A stretch of 38,030 nt of DNA from a virus. Of this stretch, positions 7,050-14,794 are shown in pieces. The notes beneath the pieces were generated by a model. It saw only the letters and a program-made list of their open reading frames with translations. It was not told the origin of the DNA and searched no databases. The position numbers and the translations under genes are program-made. Where the stretch lies: the IMG/VR virus record IMGVR_UViG_3300042324_000104, positions 1-38,030 of that record; one strand, given 5' to 3'. Numbering within the stretch: the stretch's first letter is position 1; every line of letters begins with the position of its first letter.

Positions 7050-7213
7050 TGGAAACTAATGATTTTTCTTTAATACATAATACAGTTTTACAACTTTTTA
7101 GACGTGGTCAGAGTTTAAATAATATTTGCATTATGTTAAACGAAGAGCTTGAAAAGTTATCTGATGCTGATGATTACTTAACAGCAATGAAAGAATCGGA
7201 TTTTGCTCCATGA
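7049..7213 (+). CDS. Hypothetical 54-aa protein
   Basis: Begins METNDFSLIHNTVLQLF, helical and acidic. The ATG overlaps the polymerase stop (TAATG), and its stop overlaps the next start (ATGA). Its position between polymerase and SSB suggests a replication accessory, but no motif shows it. Confidence 0.55.
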   Translation: METNDFSLIHNTVLQLFRRGQSLNNICIMLNEELEKLSDADDYLTAMKESDFAP

Positions 7214-7383
7214 CAGATAATTTCATCCCAGAAGGGTTTATCCCTATAGTGACCGTTGGGGAAAAAGATGGGTATTTAATGGTATTTACGACTGAAGGTC
7301 ATGACTACACAATTGAAATACTTGAAAGAACAATTGATGTGTTGCGTGAAAGCGACAAAGATCAAGAAATGACTTTGCAGTAG
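7210..7383 (+). CDS. Hypothetical 57-aa protein
   Basis: A short frame beginning MTDNFIPEGFIPIVTVGEK, with a small beta-rich first half and a helical second half. Coupled to the preceding gene by ATGA. The predicted SSB promoter overlaps its last codons. Not recognised. Confidence 0.55.
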   Translation: MTDNFIPEGFIPIVTVGEKDGYLMVFTTEGHDYTIEILERTIDVLRESDKDQEMTLQ

Positions 7384-7401
7384 ATGTAAATGTGGTATAA
7401 T
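7374..7401 (+). promoter_or_regulatory. Promoter for the SSB gene
   Basis: The -35 is TTTGCA (7374-7379), the spacer is 16 bases, and the -10 is TATAAT (7396-7401) with a TGG extension just before it. The core ATGTGGTATAAT closely matches the RNR-side promoter (ATGTGGTAAAAT at 10367-10378). Predicted start is near 7408, giving an about 32-base leader with AAGGA before the ATG. Confidence 0.6.
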
Positions 7402-7439
7402 AAACAAGCAGTATTTCTAACCTAATGAAGGATACAATT

Positions 7440-7853
7440 ATGACTAAGCAAGTGACAATTAAAGGTGAGCTGTTCTGGAGCAAGTGGATGAACACTTTTA
7501 ACACTAAATTTAATGATGCAAACACCAAGTACGAATGTACTATTGGAAATATCAGCGATGACGATGCTGCAAAGTTAGTTGCGTTAGGTATTCATATCAA
7601 GAACAAACCTGAGATGAATAACTATATCGTTGGTAAAAGCCAGTATGTTTTTACACCATTTGATAAAGCTGGTAAAGCAATTGGTATTGATAGTATTGGT
7701 AATGGCACTAAGATTACCGCTATTGTGTCATCATACGAACATCGCATGACTCCTAAGCATGGCATGGCTCCATCGATTGCTAAGATCACTGTGGATGACT
7801 TGGTGACTTACACTCCAGCACCTGTAGAAGCTGAGTTAGACGACGTTCTGTAA
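7440..7853 (+). CDS. Single-stranded DNA-binding protein (T7 gp2.5-like)
   Basis: A 137-residue protein starting MTKQVTIKGELFWSKWMN, an OB-fold type phage SSB, ending in an acidic tail (VEAELDDVL) like those that dock replisome partners. It coats unwound strands and recruits polymerase and helicase. AAGGA about 9 bases upstream supports ATG at 7440 over an earlier ATG at 7425. It has its own predicted promoter, which fits the need for many copies. Its stop overlaps the exonuclease start. Confidence 0.8.
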   Translation: MTKQVTIKGELFWSKWMNTFNTKFNDANTKYECTIGNISDDDAAKLVALGIHIKNKPEMNNYIVGKSQYVFTPFDKAGKAIGIDSIGNGTKITAIVSSYEHRMTPKHGMAPSIAKITVDDLVTYTPAPVEAELDDVL

Positions 7854-8533
7854 TGCGAGCTTTAATCGACGCTGACTCACTCGTGTACGCTATTGGTTTC
7901 TCCAGTGAAGATATTGAAGAGCCGTTAGCTAAATGGAGAATGAATGAAGCTGTCGATACGATTCTTTCTGATGTAGGAGCAGATACTTATTTTGGATGGC
8001 TTACGGGTAAAGGAAACTTCCGTAACGATCTAGCTAAGACTGCTCCTTACAAAGGAACTCGTGTAGCTCCTAAACCGGCTCATTACACTGCCTTACGTGA
8101 ACACTTACAAGTGAAGTACGGCTTTATGATGACGCAGGGAATAGAAGCAGACGATGCAGTTGCAATAGCCTGTTACGCTATACCAGAAGATGAAATGATT
8201 ATGGTACATATTGATAAAGACCTTAATCAACTTCGGGGATGGCACTACAATTATCGCAAGAAGGAAAAGTATCACGTAACAGAGTTTGAAGGTTTATTAA
8301 GCTTTTATACACAAATACTTACTGGAGATCGAATTGACAACATCATTGGTCTTAAAGGGATTGGTCCCGTCAAAGCAAAAAGGATTCTTAAAGAATGCAA
8401 AACAGAAAACGAAATGTATCTTGCTTGCCTCGAAGCCTACCAAGGAAACGAGGAGCGAGTCTTGGAGAACGGTCAGCTACTATGGCTCCAAAGAGACCAC
8501 GGTCAACTCTGGATACCGCCGAGCTTGTCTTAG
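7853..8533 (+). CDS. 5'-3' exonuclease / flap endonuclease (T7 gp6-like)
   Basis: A 226-residue nuclease of the FEN/PIN superfamily. Metal-binding residues are seen as D6 and D8 (LIDAD), E98/D100/D101 (IEADD), D121/D123 (IDKD) and GDRID (158-162). A helix-three-turn-helix DNA-binding segment follows (GLKGIGPVKAKRIL, 166-179). It removes RNA primers and degrades host DNA for nucleotide reuse in T7-like phages. It starts within the SSB stop (TAATG). The end overlaps the next gene by 52 bases in another frame. Confidence 0.9.
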   Translation: MRALIDADSLVYAIGFSSEDIEEPLAKWRMNEAVDTILSDVGADTYFGWLTGKGNFRNDLAKTAPYKGTRVAPKPAHYTALREHLQVKYGFMMTQGIEADDAVAIACYAIPEDEMIMVHIDKDLNQLRGWHYNYRKKEKYHVTEFEGLLSFYTQILTGDRIDNIIGLKGIGPVKAKRILKECKTENEMYLACLEAYQGNEERVLENGQLLWLQRDHGQLWIPPSLS

Positions 8534-8820
8534 TGGAATGGTTGGACGCTCTAGCGCAGGGCGAGTGGCATGAAGCAAAGCGTGAAGACTTACGTTGTAA
8601 AACCGTTGGATTTGTTGTTTTTGAAGACGATGAACAAATCGAGCTTGCAGGGACTATCACCGACGGAATGTGCAATAACAGCATTACAATCCCGAAGAAA
8701 ATGCTTACGAAAAGAAAGGTCATTAAAGTTGAAACCACAAAGCGCAAAAGCAAAGGGAAGAAAGTTACAACAGTGGTGCAGGGATCAGATACTCCAACGG
8801 TTCCCTACTCTAACCACTGA
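8482..8820 (+). CDS. Hypothetical 112-aa protein
   Basis: Begins MAPKRPRSTLDTAELVLVEW; the part around 'WLDALAQGEWHEAK' and 'CKTVGFVVFEDDE' resembles a small phage protein family that is common beside replication nucleases, role unknown. The C-terminus is very basic. It overlaps the exonuclease by 52 bases and the next nuclease gene by about 90, so the three are tightly coupled. The upstream start at 8395 lacks a ribosome site. Confidence 0.6.
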   Translation: MAPKRPRSTLDTAELVLVEWLDALAQGEWHEAKREDLRCKTVGFVVFEDDEQIELAGTITDGMCNNSITIPKKMLTKRKVIKVETTKRKSKGKKVTTVVQGSDTPTVPYSNH

Positions 8821-9115
8821 TGATGTGCGTTCTACAAGCATGGGCGCAGGTGGCGAAGATGTACAACTGTCAACTGCAGCTCGTGAACTGGTATCTTACA
8901 CAATCGAATGCAAGAACAGAAAAGCAATCGCAGTGTATAAGGACTATGAACAAGCAAAGACTCACGGATTGATTGAACCTTTAGTTATTTTGAAGCAGAA
9001 CCTAAGTAAGCCTCTAGCTTTAGTAGATGCAGAACATTTCTTGGATATGGTTCAAAAGATTAAAGACCTGCAACACCAAATTGATGTATTACTACTTGTG
9101 AAAGGTAACAAATGA
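8729..9115 (+). CDS. PD-(D/E)XK-like nuclease, possible junction resolvase
   Basis: About 128 residues. The segment KGRKLQQWCRDQIL, then DDVRSTSMGAGGEDVQLS and YTIECKNRK contains a D ... E-x-K core typical of PD-(D/E)XK nucleases; the 'RSTSMGxxGEDVQLS' block is shared by many phage proteins at this place. It may play the part of T7 gp3 endonuclease I in recombination or host DNA degradation. The start is unclear: TTG at 8729 (AAAGG 9 bases upstream) fits the conserved region, while ATG at 8570 would add 53 unlike residues overlapping the neighbour. Confidence 0.7.
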   Translation: MKPQSAKAKGRKLQQWCRDQILQRFPTLTTDDVRSTSMGAGGEDVQLSTAARELVSYTIECKNRKAIAVYKDYEQAKTHGLIEPLVILKQNLSKPLALVDAEHFLDMVQKIKDLQHQIDVLLLVKGNK

Positions 9116-9423
9116 CTATTCAATACCCACGCAAAGTGACGATTACGATTGAAGAGCAAGATAATGTCTTTAGTAATGTATTCGTAACCGAAGATGCAGA
9201 CACATGGCAAACGCTAGTATTAAAGTTATTAAACTCTGTCAATGCCGTATATGGTTACGACGTAAAAGAATCAGTAGCATTTATTAGTAATCATCCCTTT
9301 ATTGATCCATGGACCGAAGACGGCGAACGTACTATTACTCGTGATGCTTATTCTGTCGCTAAAGGATTTGATCAAGAACGTTCTGAAGCCGAAGAAGCTA
9401 TCGACTGGGGTGATGACGAATGA
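9112..9423 (+). CDS. Hypothetical 103-aa acidic protein
   Basis: Begins MTIQYPRKVTITIEEQDNVF, with a beta-rich first half and a very acidic C-terminus (EEAIDWGDDE). Coupled by ATGA overlaps on both sides, between two nucleases. No family is recognised. Confidence 0.6.
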   Translation: MTIQYPRKVTITIEEQDNVFSNVFVTEDADTWQTLVLKLLNSVNAVYGYDVKESVAFISNHPFIDPWTEDGERTITRDAYSVAKGFDQERSEAEEAIDWGDDE

Positions 9424-10157
9424 AAATTCTACTGCTCGATATTGAGACAAGTCCTAACACAGCTCACGTGTGGGGTTTGTGGCAACAGAACGTCAGTATC
9501 AATCAGTTAATGGAATCTTCTTATGTCCTCTGCTACGCAGCTAAGTGGCTTGGTGAAGATGAAGTTCATTTTGATTCTGTACACCAATCTAAACCGAAAG
9601 CAATGTTGAAAGGTATTCATGTATTATTGGACGAAGCTGACGCTGTGGTGCATTATAACGGTACTAAGTTTGACATTCCTACGCTTAACAAGGAATTCCT
9701 CTTACATCGTTACAATCCACCATCGCCTTATAAACAGATTGACCTACTTCGTGTGGTTCGCAGTAACTTTAGATTTCCTTCTAATAAGTTGGATTATGTA
9801 TCCCAACGGCTCGGTTTAGGAAAGAAACACGCTCACGAAGGACATGACCTTTGGGTTAAATGTATGAATGGAGATAAAGATGCTTGGGGTCGTATGGAAT
9901 CATATAACATTCAGGATGTCGTTTTGCTTGAATCTCTTTATAGCACTCTTCTTCCATGGATTAAATCTCATCCTAATCACAATCTTTATACCAGTGATAC
10001 TGTTTGTCCCACCTGTTCTGGGCATCGATTACAAAAGCGTGGCACTGCTGTATCGATTACTGGGACTTATCAACGCTACCAGTGCAAAGATTGCGGAAGT
10101 TGGTCTCAGGGTGCAAAAACAGCGAAAGAACCGGTAAAGGTGAAACATTATGCATGA
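9420..10157 (+). CDS. DEDDy 3'-5' exonuclease with C-terminal zinc ribbon
   Basis: A 245-residue RNase H-like exonuclease of the YprB/DnaQ type: D7/E9 in LLDIETSP, D85 in NGTKFDIPTL, and Y162/D166 in SYNIQD. A zinc ribbon follows (C196, C199, C222, C225). It is separate from the proofreading domain of the polymerase and may act in DNA repair, recombination or host DNA breakdown. It overlaps both neighbours by a few bases. The fold is clear, but the substrate is not. Confidence 0.85.
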   Translation: MKILLLDIETSPNTAHVWGLWQQNVSINQLMESSYVLCYAAKWLGEDEVHFDSVHQSKPKAMLKGIHVLLDEADAVVHYNGTKFDIPTLNKEFLLHRYNPPSPYKQIDLLRVVRSNFRFPSNKLDYVSQRLGLGKKHAHEGHDLWVKCMNGDKDAWGRMESYNIQDVVLLESLYSTLLPWIKSHPNHNLYTSDTVCPTCSGHRLQKRGTAVSITGTYQRYQCKDCGSWSQGAKTAKEPVKVKHYA

Positions 10158-10503
10158 TAATCCAGTAGCGATGCCTGCGCCTTACGGCTACTCTTCTAAG
10201 GACTTTACCTTGGAGGAGTATTTCAAAGGGTTACAAAAGTTTCATCCAGTAGAAGATGAAGTATCTCATGTAAAGTCATCACAAATCGGTGGAGATCATT
10301 ACCAAAAAGGTGCATTACAGCCTTGGGATATTTTTCTTGCTTGGGACCTTGACCCGTGGACTGCAAATGTGGTAAAATATATACTAAGGTATCCACATAA
10401 GAATGGCATCGAAGACTTACGCAAAGCCAAACATTATATAGATTTCTTAATTAGCCATTACGATGAAGTAAAAGAGAAGTATTACACGAAGGATAAGAAA
10501 TAA
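10150..10503 (+). CDS. DUF3310 family protein
   Basis: A 117-residue protein. Residues about 47-110 match DUF3310: IGGDHYQKGALQPWDI, then VVKYILRYPHKNG and DLRKAKHYIDFLI. Such proteins sit in nucleotide-metabolism and replication regions of phages and are often called putative nucleotide kinases, without good proof. It lies next to the RNR, which fits nucleotide metabolism. An internal promoter for the next genes is embedded in it. Confidence 0.85.
   Translation: MHDNPVAMPAPYGYSSKDFTLEEYFKGLQKFHPVEDEVSHVKSSQIGGDHYQKGALQPWDIFLAWDLDPWTANVVKYILRYPHKNGIEDLRKAKHYIDFLISHYDEVKEKYYTKDKK
10349..10378 (+). promoter_or_regulatory. Internal promoter before the RNR gene
   Basis: The -35 is TTGACC (10349-10354), the spacer is 18 bases, and the -10 is TAAAAT (10373-10378) with a TGG extension. 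The 12 bases ATGTGGTAAAAT match the SSB promoter core at 11 positions. It lies inside the DUF3310 gene and would drive the 56-aa gene and the RNR. Confidence 0.5.
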
Positions 10504-10674
10504 ATGTTTCCCCTGACGCTAGTAGAGCTTCGAGAGCGTCTCAAAAGCCTTGACGAAGTGTCCTTACTGGAGCTATTAAATATAAGCTCAGAAGACCTTG
10601 TTAAGGCTTTTCCTGATTTAATCGAAGAGAATTTTGAACACCTTATAACCGAAGTAGACTGGGAAGAAGAATAA
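10504..10674 (+). CDS. Hypothetical 56-aa protein
   Basis: A short frame beginning MFPLTLVELRERLKSLDEVS, leucine-rich and acidic, with a segment ISSEDLVKAFPDLIEE like a small phage family found near RNR and polymerase genes. It starts directly after the DUF3310 stop and overlaps the RNR start (TAATG). Role unknown. Confidence 0.65.
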   Translation: MFPLTLVELRERLKSLDEVSLLELLNISSEDLVKAFPDLIEENFEHLITEVDWEEE

Positions 10675-12584
10675 TGACAGATAAGTATCAAATGACCCCG
10701 TACAACACATTTATTGCTAAGAGCCGTTACAGTCGGTATCTTGACGATAAAGGACGTAGAGAACATTGGGACGAGACAGTAGCTCGTTACTTTGACTTTA
10801 TGGAAAAGCATTTAGAGACAAAACAGAATTATAAGTTAACACCTGAATTACGTAAAGAATTACAAGATGCAGTAACTCATTTAGATGTAGTACCTTCCAT
10901 GAGAGCAGTGATGACAGCAGGACCTGCCTTAGAGCGTCAGAACGTGGCAGCATTCAATTGTTCTTATCTACCTATTGACGACCCTAAAGCCTTTGACGAA
11001 GCAATGTATATCCTTCTCTGTGGCACTGGTGTTGGTTTCTCTGTGGAGCAAAAATATGTTAAGAAGTTACCTGAAGTCCCGGAGCAGTTGTTTGATAGTA
11101 AGACTACTGTTGTTGTGTCGGATTCTAAAGAAGGATGGGCTAAATCACTCCGACAACTCTTGGCTTTACTATACTCTGGGGAAATTCCAAAGTTCGACGT
11201 ATCACGAGTTCGACCAGCAGGAGCTAGACTTAAAACATTTGGAGGAAGAGCTTCTGGACCCGGACCTTTGGAAGAACTTTATAAGTTTTGCGTCACCAAA
11301 TTTAAAGGAGCAGCAGGTCGTCGTCTTACTTCCCTTGAGTGTCATGATATTTTGTGCAAGATCGGGGAAGTTGTTGTTGTGGGTGGAGTCCGACGGTCAG
11401 CCATGATCAGCTTGTCAGACTTATCTGACGACAAGATGGCACACGCTAAAGCAGGTAACTGGTGGGAGCATCAAGGTCAACGTGCCTTAGCTAACAACTC
11501 AGCAACCTACACCGAAACACCTAGTATTGGTCAATTCATTAGAGAATGGAGTTCAATTTATGATTCACATAGTGGTGAGCGTGGTATCTTCAATAGAGAA
11601 GCGAGTCAGAAACAAGCTGCAAAGAATGGAAGACGTGATGCTTCGTACGATTTTGGAACCAACCCATGCTCAGAAATTATCTTACGTCCTTATCAGTTCT
11701 GCAACCTTTCTTCTTGTATCATTCGCAGCACTGATGATGTCAATAGCATTTCTAATAAAATTCGTTTGGCTACTATTCTTGGAACCTTTCAAGCTAGTCT
11801 CACAGATTTTCCGTACTTGCGTAAGATTTGGCAAAAGAACACTGAAGAAGAAGCACTTTTAGGAGTATCAATGACAGGCATCTTGGACAACACTTTGTTG
11901 AACAATCCGGATGATCCTGAATTACCTGAACGATTGGAGAAATTACGTGATATTGCTGTTAGTGTTAACGCTGAGTTTGCTTCAGCTATTGGTATTAACC
12001 AGTCTGTGGCAGTTACCGCAGTTAAACCAGAAGGAACTGTATCACAGCTATGCTCTACTGCGAGTGGTATACATCCTCAACATTCTAAGTATTATATCCG
12101 TCGGGTACGTGCTGATAATAAAGACCCTTTAACAGAGTTCATGAAACAAGCTGGATTTGTAGCAGAGCCTTGCTTTATGAAGCCTGATTCAACTACAGTG
12201 TTTAGCTTTCCTGTAAAGGTAGCTGATGGTGCATTGTTACGTGAAGATTTGACTGCAATTGAGCATCTGCGTTTGTGGTTAATATTCCAACGTCATTACT
12301 GTGAACACAAGCCTTCTGTGACAATCTCAGTGTTGGAGAATGAGTGGATGGATGTCGGAGCATGGACATTTAAACACTTTGATGAAGTAACTGGAGTGTC
12401 GTTCTTACCGATGGATGGCGGAACGTACAAACAGGCTCCGTACGAAGAATGTACAGAAGAGACCTATAATCAGTTAAAGATGTTGTTGCCTGAGACTGTA
12501 GATTGGGAAAACTTCAAGGAGTATGATGATAACGTAGAAGGCGCACAGACTCTGTCTTGCACCGCTGGAGGATGTGAAATATGA
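10674..12584 (+). CDS. nrdJ: Adenosylcobalamin-dependent (class II) ribonucleotide reductase
   Basis: A 636-residue enzyme that reduces ribonucleotides to deoxyribonucleotides using vitamin B12. Motif NPCSEI gives N330, the thiyl radical Cys332 and E334. C96 and C343 form the reducible active-site pair; C332 to C343 has the same 11-residue spacing as C408/C419 of the Lactobacillus enzyme. The C-terminal shuttle pair is C629/C634 in the final CTAGGCEI. It is shorter than the 739-residue Lactobacillus enzyme but no key residue is missing. It supplies dNTPs for phage DNA, provided the host has B12. Coupled on both sides by overlaps. Confidence 0.95.
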   Translation: MTDKYQMTPYNTFIAKSRYSRYLDDKGRREHWDETVARYFDFMEKHLETKQNYKLTPELRKELQDAVTHLDVVPSMRAVMTAGPALERQNVAAFNCSYLPIDDPKAFDEAMYILLCGTGVGFSVEQKYVKKLPEVPEQLFDSKTTVVVSDSKEGWAKSLRQLLALLYSGEIPKFDVSRVRPAGARLKTFGGRASGPGPLEELYKFCVTKFKGAAGRRLTSLECHDILCKIGEVVVVGGVRRSAMISLSDLSDDKMAHAKAGNWWEHQGQRALANNSATYTETPSIGQFIREWSSIYDSHSGERGIFNREASQKQAAKNGRRDASYDFGTNPCSEIILRPYQFCNLSSCIIRSTDDVNSISNKIRLATILGTFQASLTDFPYLRKIWQKNTEEEALLGVSMTGILDNTLLNNPDDPELPERLEKLRDIAVSVNAEFASAIGINQSVAVTAVKPEGTVSQLCSTASGIHPQHSKYYIRRVRADNKDPLTEFMKQAGFVAEPCFMKPDSTTVFSFPVKVADGALLREDLTAIEHLRLWLIFQRHYCEHKPSVTISVLENEWMDVGAWTFKHFDEVTGVSFLPMDGGTYKQAPYEECTEETYNQLKMLLPETVDWENFKEYDDNVEGAQTLSCTAGGCEI

Positions 12585-12745
12585 GATACTTCGACTTTCA
12601 CCTGATCTGTGGCTTCTCGATTGGTTTCGAGTATGTCCCAGATTGGGATGATGAATCACATTGGGCTGTGGACTTAGGATTCGTGAGGATCATGATGAGT
12701 ACACCGCACGATGACGATGATGACGGTGAGGTAGTATTGCGATAA
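12581..12745 (+). CDS. Hypothetical 54-aa protein at the end of the rightward unit
   Basis: A short frame beginning MRYFDFHLICGFSIGFEYVP, with a beta-rich first half and an acidic C-terminus (five Asp in a row near residues 44-48). It overlaps the RNR stop by ATGA and is followed 5 bases later by the terminator stem. Similar short proteins accompany phage RNR genes, but the role is unknown. Confidence 0.65.
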   Translation: MRYFDFHLICGFSIGFEYVPDWDDESHWAVDLGFVRIMMSTPHDDDDDGEVVLR

Positions 12746-12750
12746 AGAGA

Positions 12751-12774
12751 AAGCCCCTTAATCGGGGCTTTTTT
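12751..12774. terminator. Bidirectional Rho-independent terminator
   Basis: The stem AAGCCCC / GGGGCTT (12751-12757 with 12764-12770) has a 6-base loop and is followed by a run of six T on the plus strand. On the minus strand the same stem is followed by TTTCTCTTT. It lies exactly between the converging units and should end both. Confidence 0.9.
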
Positions 12775-12775
12775 G

Positions 12776-14785
12776 TTACTCTTGTAATATTTTATTTAGA
12801 TAATCTCTAGTTTCTTTAGGAAGTCTAGTAAGTCCTTGTTTATCTACACGACCCATGCCATAGTTATAGGCTGCAAGGGCTTTCTTAACATCATAATTAT
12901 AACGCTTCAGAAGTTGACCCATGTACTCTACACCAGCACGGATGTTTTCATCAGGATTATAAGGGTCTTTGAGACCTAAATCTCTAGCTGTTCCGGGGAC
13001 AATCTGCATAATACCACGAGCGTTCTTCTTAGAACGAGCCATAGGATCAAAACGAGACTCTTGGTATGCTTGACGCATTAGAATATCTTTAAACTCTCCT
13101 AAGCCTTGTCTATCAGCTTCTTGAGCTATTTTCTGAGCAATTGGATGTTGTGTATCAAAACGAGTAGCTGGTTTGATCCTTACTTCAGGAACTGAATCTG
13201 ATACAGCTTTTCTGGTAGACTCAGATACTGGTTCCACAGGAGCATTCATCAAACCTGTTTGAGACTCTGGTTGCAACGTCGGTGGATTTAATGTCTCGCT
13301 TAGTAAGCCACGATAAGCAAGGTTTGGTGCGTCAGGTTGCGCTCCAGATGCAATTCTGTTAATGGCAGACTTTGCTGCTCTACTGCGTAAGAAGCCTTGT
13401 GTCAAATCTGCAGCTAAACCGCCACCAGACAACGCTATAGCTGCTGTTGGGGATTGTGTATAGACTGCTGCTCCGCCTGCGGCTGCTAACTGTGAACGTA
13501 ACGGACTAAATCTAGCAGCAATACTCAATAACGGATCTAACGTACCGCCTTTAGCAACAGATTTAATTACATTCTGCTCTGTCTCATTAAACAGTTTTAA
13601 TTTATCTTTGTTTGCAGCAATGTTAATAAAACCACGACGGATAAGTTCACTTTCAGACGCTTTAGGGTCCAACGCACGTGCTTCAGCAGTATTTAATGCA
13701 TCATCAAGCATCTCAGCACGACTTGCATTGCGCCAGTCTTTACGAGCTGCCATGATAGTTTTAACAGCTTGATTAATACCTTCTTTACCGGCAATAATAT
13801 CGCCAGCACCTAAATTACTAATGTAATCATCAACTTTACTTACAGCGACATTACCTAGTCGACTAATATCTCGATCTGAACTACCTTTTAAATCGTTTAA
13901 CATAGAACGCATTTTATCTAAAGAAGAAAAAGATAGTTCTTTGTTGTTGCCTAATACTTTTTCCATCTCTGCTAAACGAAGTGTCACTGCGTCTGCTTGA
14001 TCTGTACCGGGAACCATCCTAGCATCGTCTAATCCTTGTCTGATGTTAGTAATCATTCCTCTTACACTATCAGGTTTTAAAGTAACACCTGCATTATCAA
14101 CGGCAGTATAAGACTGAGCTGCACGTTCTTTAACTTGTTTCATTGTGTAGATAGGCTGTTTACCTGTCTCTAATCCAGCCAGTGCTTTTCCTGCACCTGC
14201 AGCCGTAATAGTACCTACACCAATACCTGCAATAGTTGCAGCTAAGTCGCTACCTGTAGCATCTTTAACAAACTCAGCAGCAGGCTGTGCAGCTAATCCA
14301 GAGATTCCAGCCACGGGTATTTGACGAGCCATATCAGCAGATAGCGCAGCCACATTAGGAGCTGCTTTAGCTAGTCCTGCAGTGCTTGTCATTGCTTGAA
14401 CACCGGACTGTACAGCACGTTCAGTTGCGTTCTCTGGGGTCGGTAATACACTACTTAACATTTTACTTTGTTCGCCTGCAAAAGAAGGCATCCGGCTTTC
14501 AGAACCTAGTGCTTTTGCTCCTAGATTGTAAGCACCGCTTATTCCTTCTAGTACGGCTGTTGCAGGAGATGTAAATGCCTCATAAGCAGCTCTTCCAGTT
14601 AAACCAACTTGACGAACTGCTTCTTCTGCCATTGACCGTTTCGGTTGTTCAGTTGTAACTGCTGGAGTGCTTGGTGTTGCGGTAGTAGGTTGACCTAAAT
14701 GAGATTTAATCTTTGCAATTGCTTGTTCATTCGACAAACCTTCAGGAAGATCGTAATGCTGTCCGTCGTATTGATATACCGGCAT
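12776..14785 (-). CDS. Internal virion protein with C-terminal lytic transglycosylase domain
   Basis: A 669-residue ejection protein. The N-terminus MPVYQYDGQHYDLPEG is typical of phage internal proteins. The middle is Ala-rich and helical, with small hydrophobic stretches. Residues about 547-660 form an SLT goose-type lysozyme domain: catalytic Glu576 in AYQESRFDP, then GIMQIVPGTA and AAYNYGMGRV. It would open the peptidoglycan during DNA entry, as T7 gp16 does, though gp16 carries this domain at its N-terminus. Preceded by AAAGGAAG. Last gene of the leftward unit. Confidence 0.88.
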   Translation of the reverse strand: MPVYQYDGQHYDLPEGLSNEQAIAKIKSHLGQPTTATPSTPAVTTEQPKRSMAEEAVRQVGLTGRAAYEAFTSPATAVLEGISGAYNLGAKALGSESRMPSFAGEQSKMLSSVLPTPENATERAVQSGVQAMTSTAGLAKAAPNVAALSADMARQIPVAGISGLAAQPAAEFVKDATGSDLAATIAGIGVGTITAAGAGKALAGLETGKQPIYTMKQVKERAAQSYTAVDNAGVTLKPDSVRGMITNIRQGLDDARMVPGTDQADAVTLRLAEMEKVLGNNKELSFSSLDKMRSMLNDLKGSSDRDISRLGNVAVSKVDDYISNLGAGDIIAGKEGINQAVKTIMAARKDWRNASRAEMLDDALNTAEARALDPKASESELIRRGFINIAANKDKLKLFNETEQNVIKSVAKGGTLDPLLSIAARFSPLRSQLAAAGGAAVYTQSPTAAIALSGGGLAADLTQGFLRSRAAKSAINRIASGAQPDAPNLAYRGLLSETLNPPTLQPESQTGLMNAPVEPVSESTRKAVSDSVPEVRIKPATRFDTQHPIAQKIAQEADRQGLGEFKDILMRQAYQESRFDPMARSKKNARGIMQIVPGTARDLGLKDPYNPDENIRAGVEYMGQLLKRYNYDVKKALAAYNYGMGRVDKQGLTRLPKETRDYLNKILQE

Positions 14786-14794
14786 ATACTTCCT

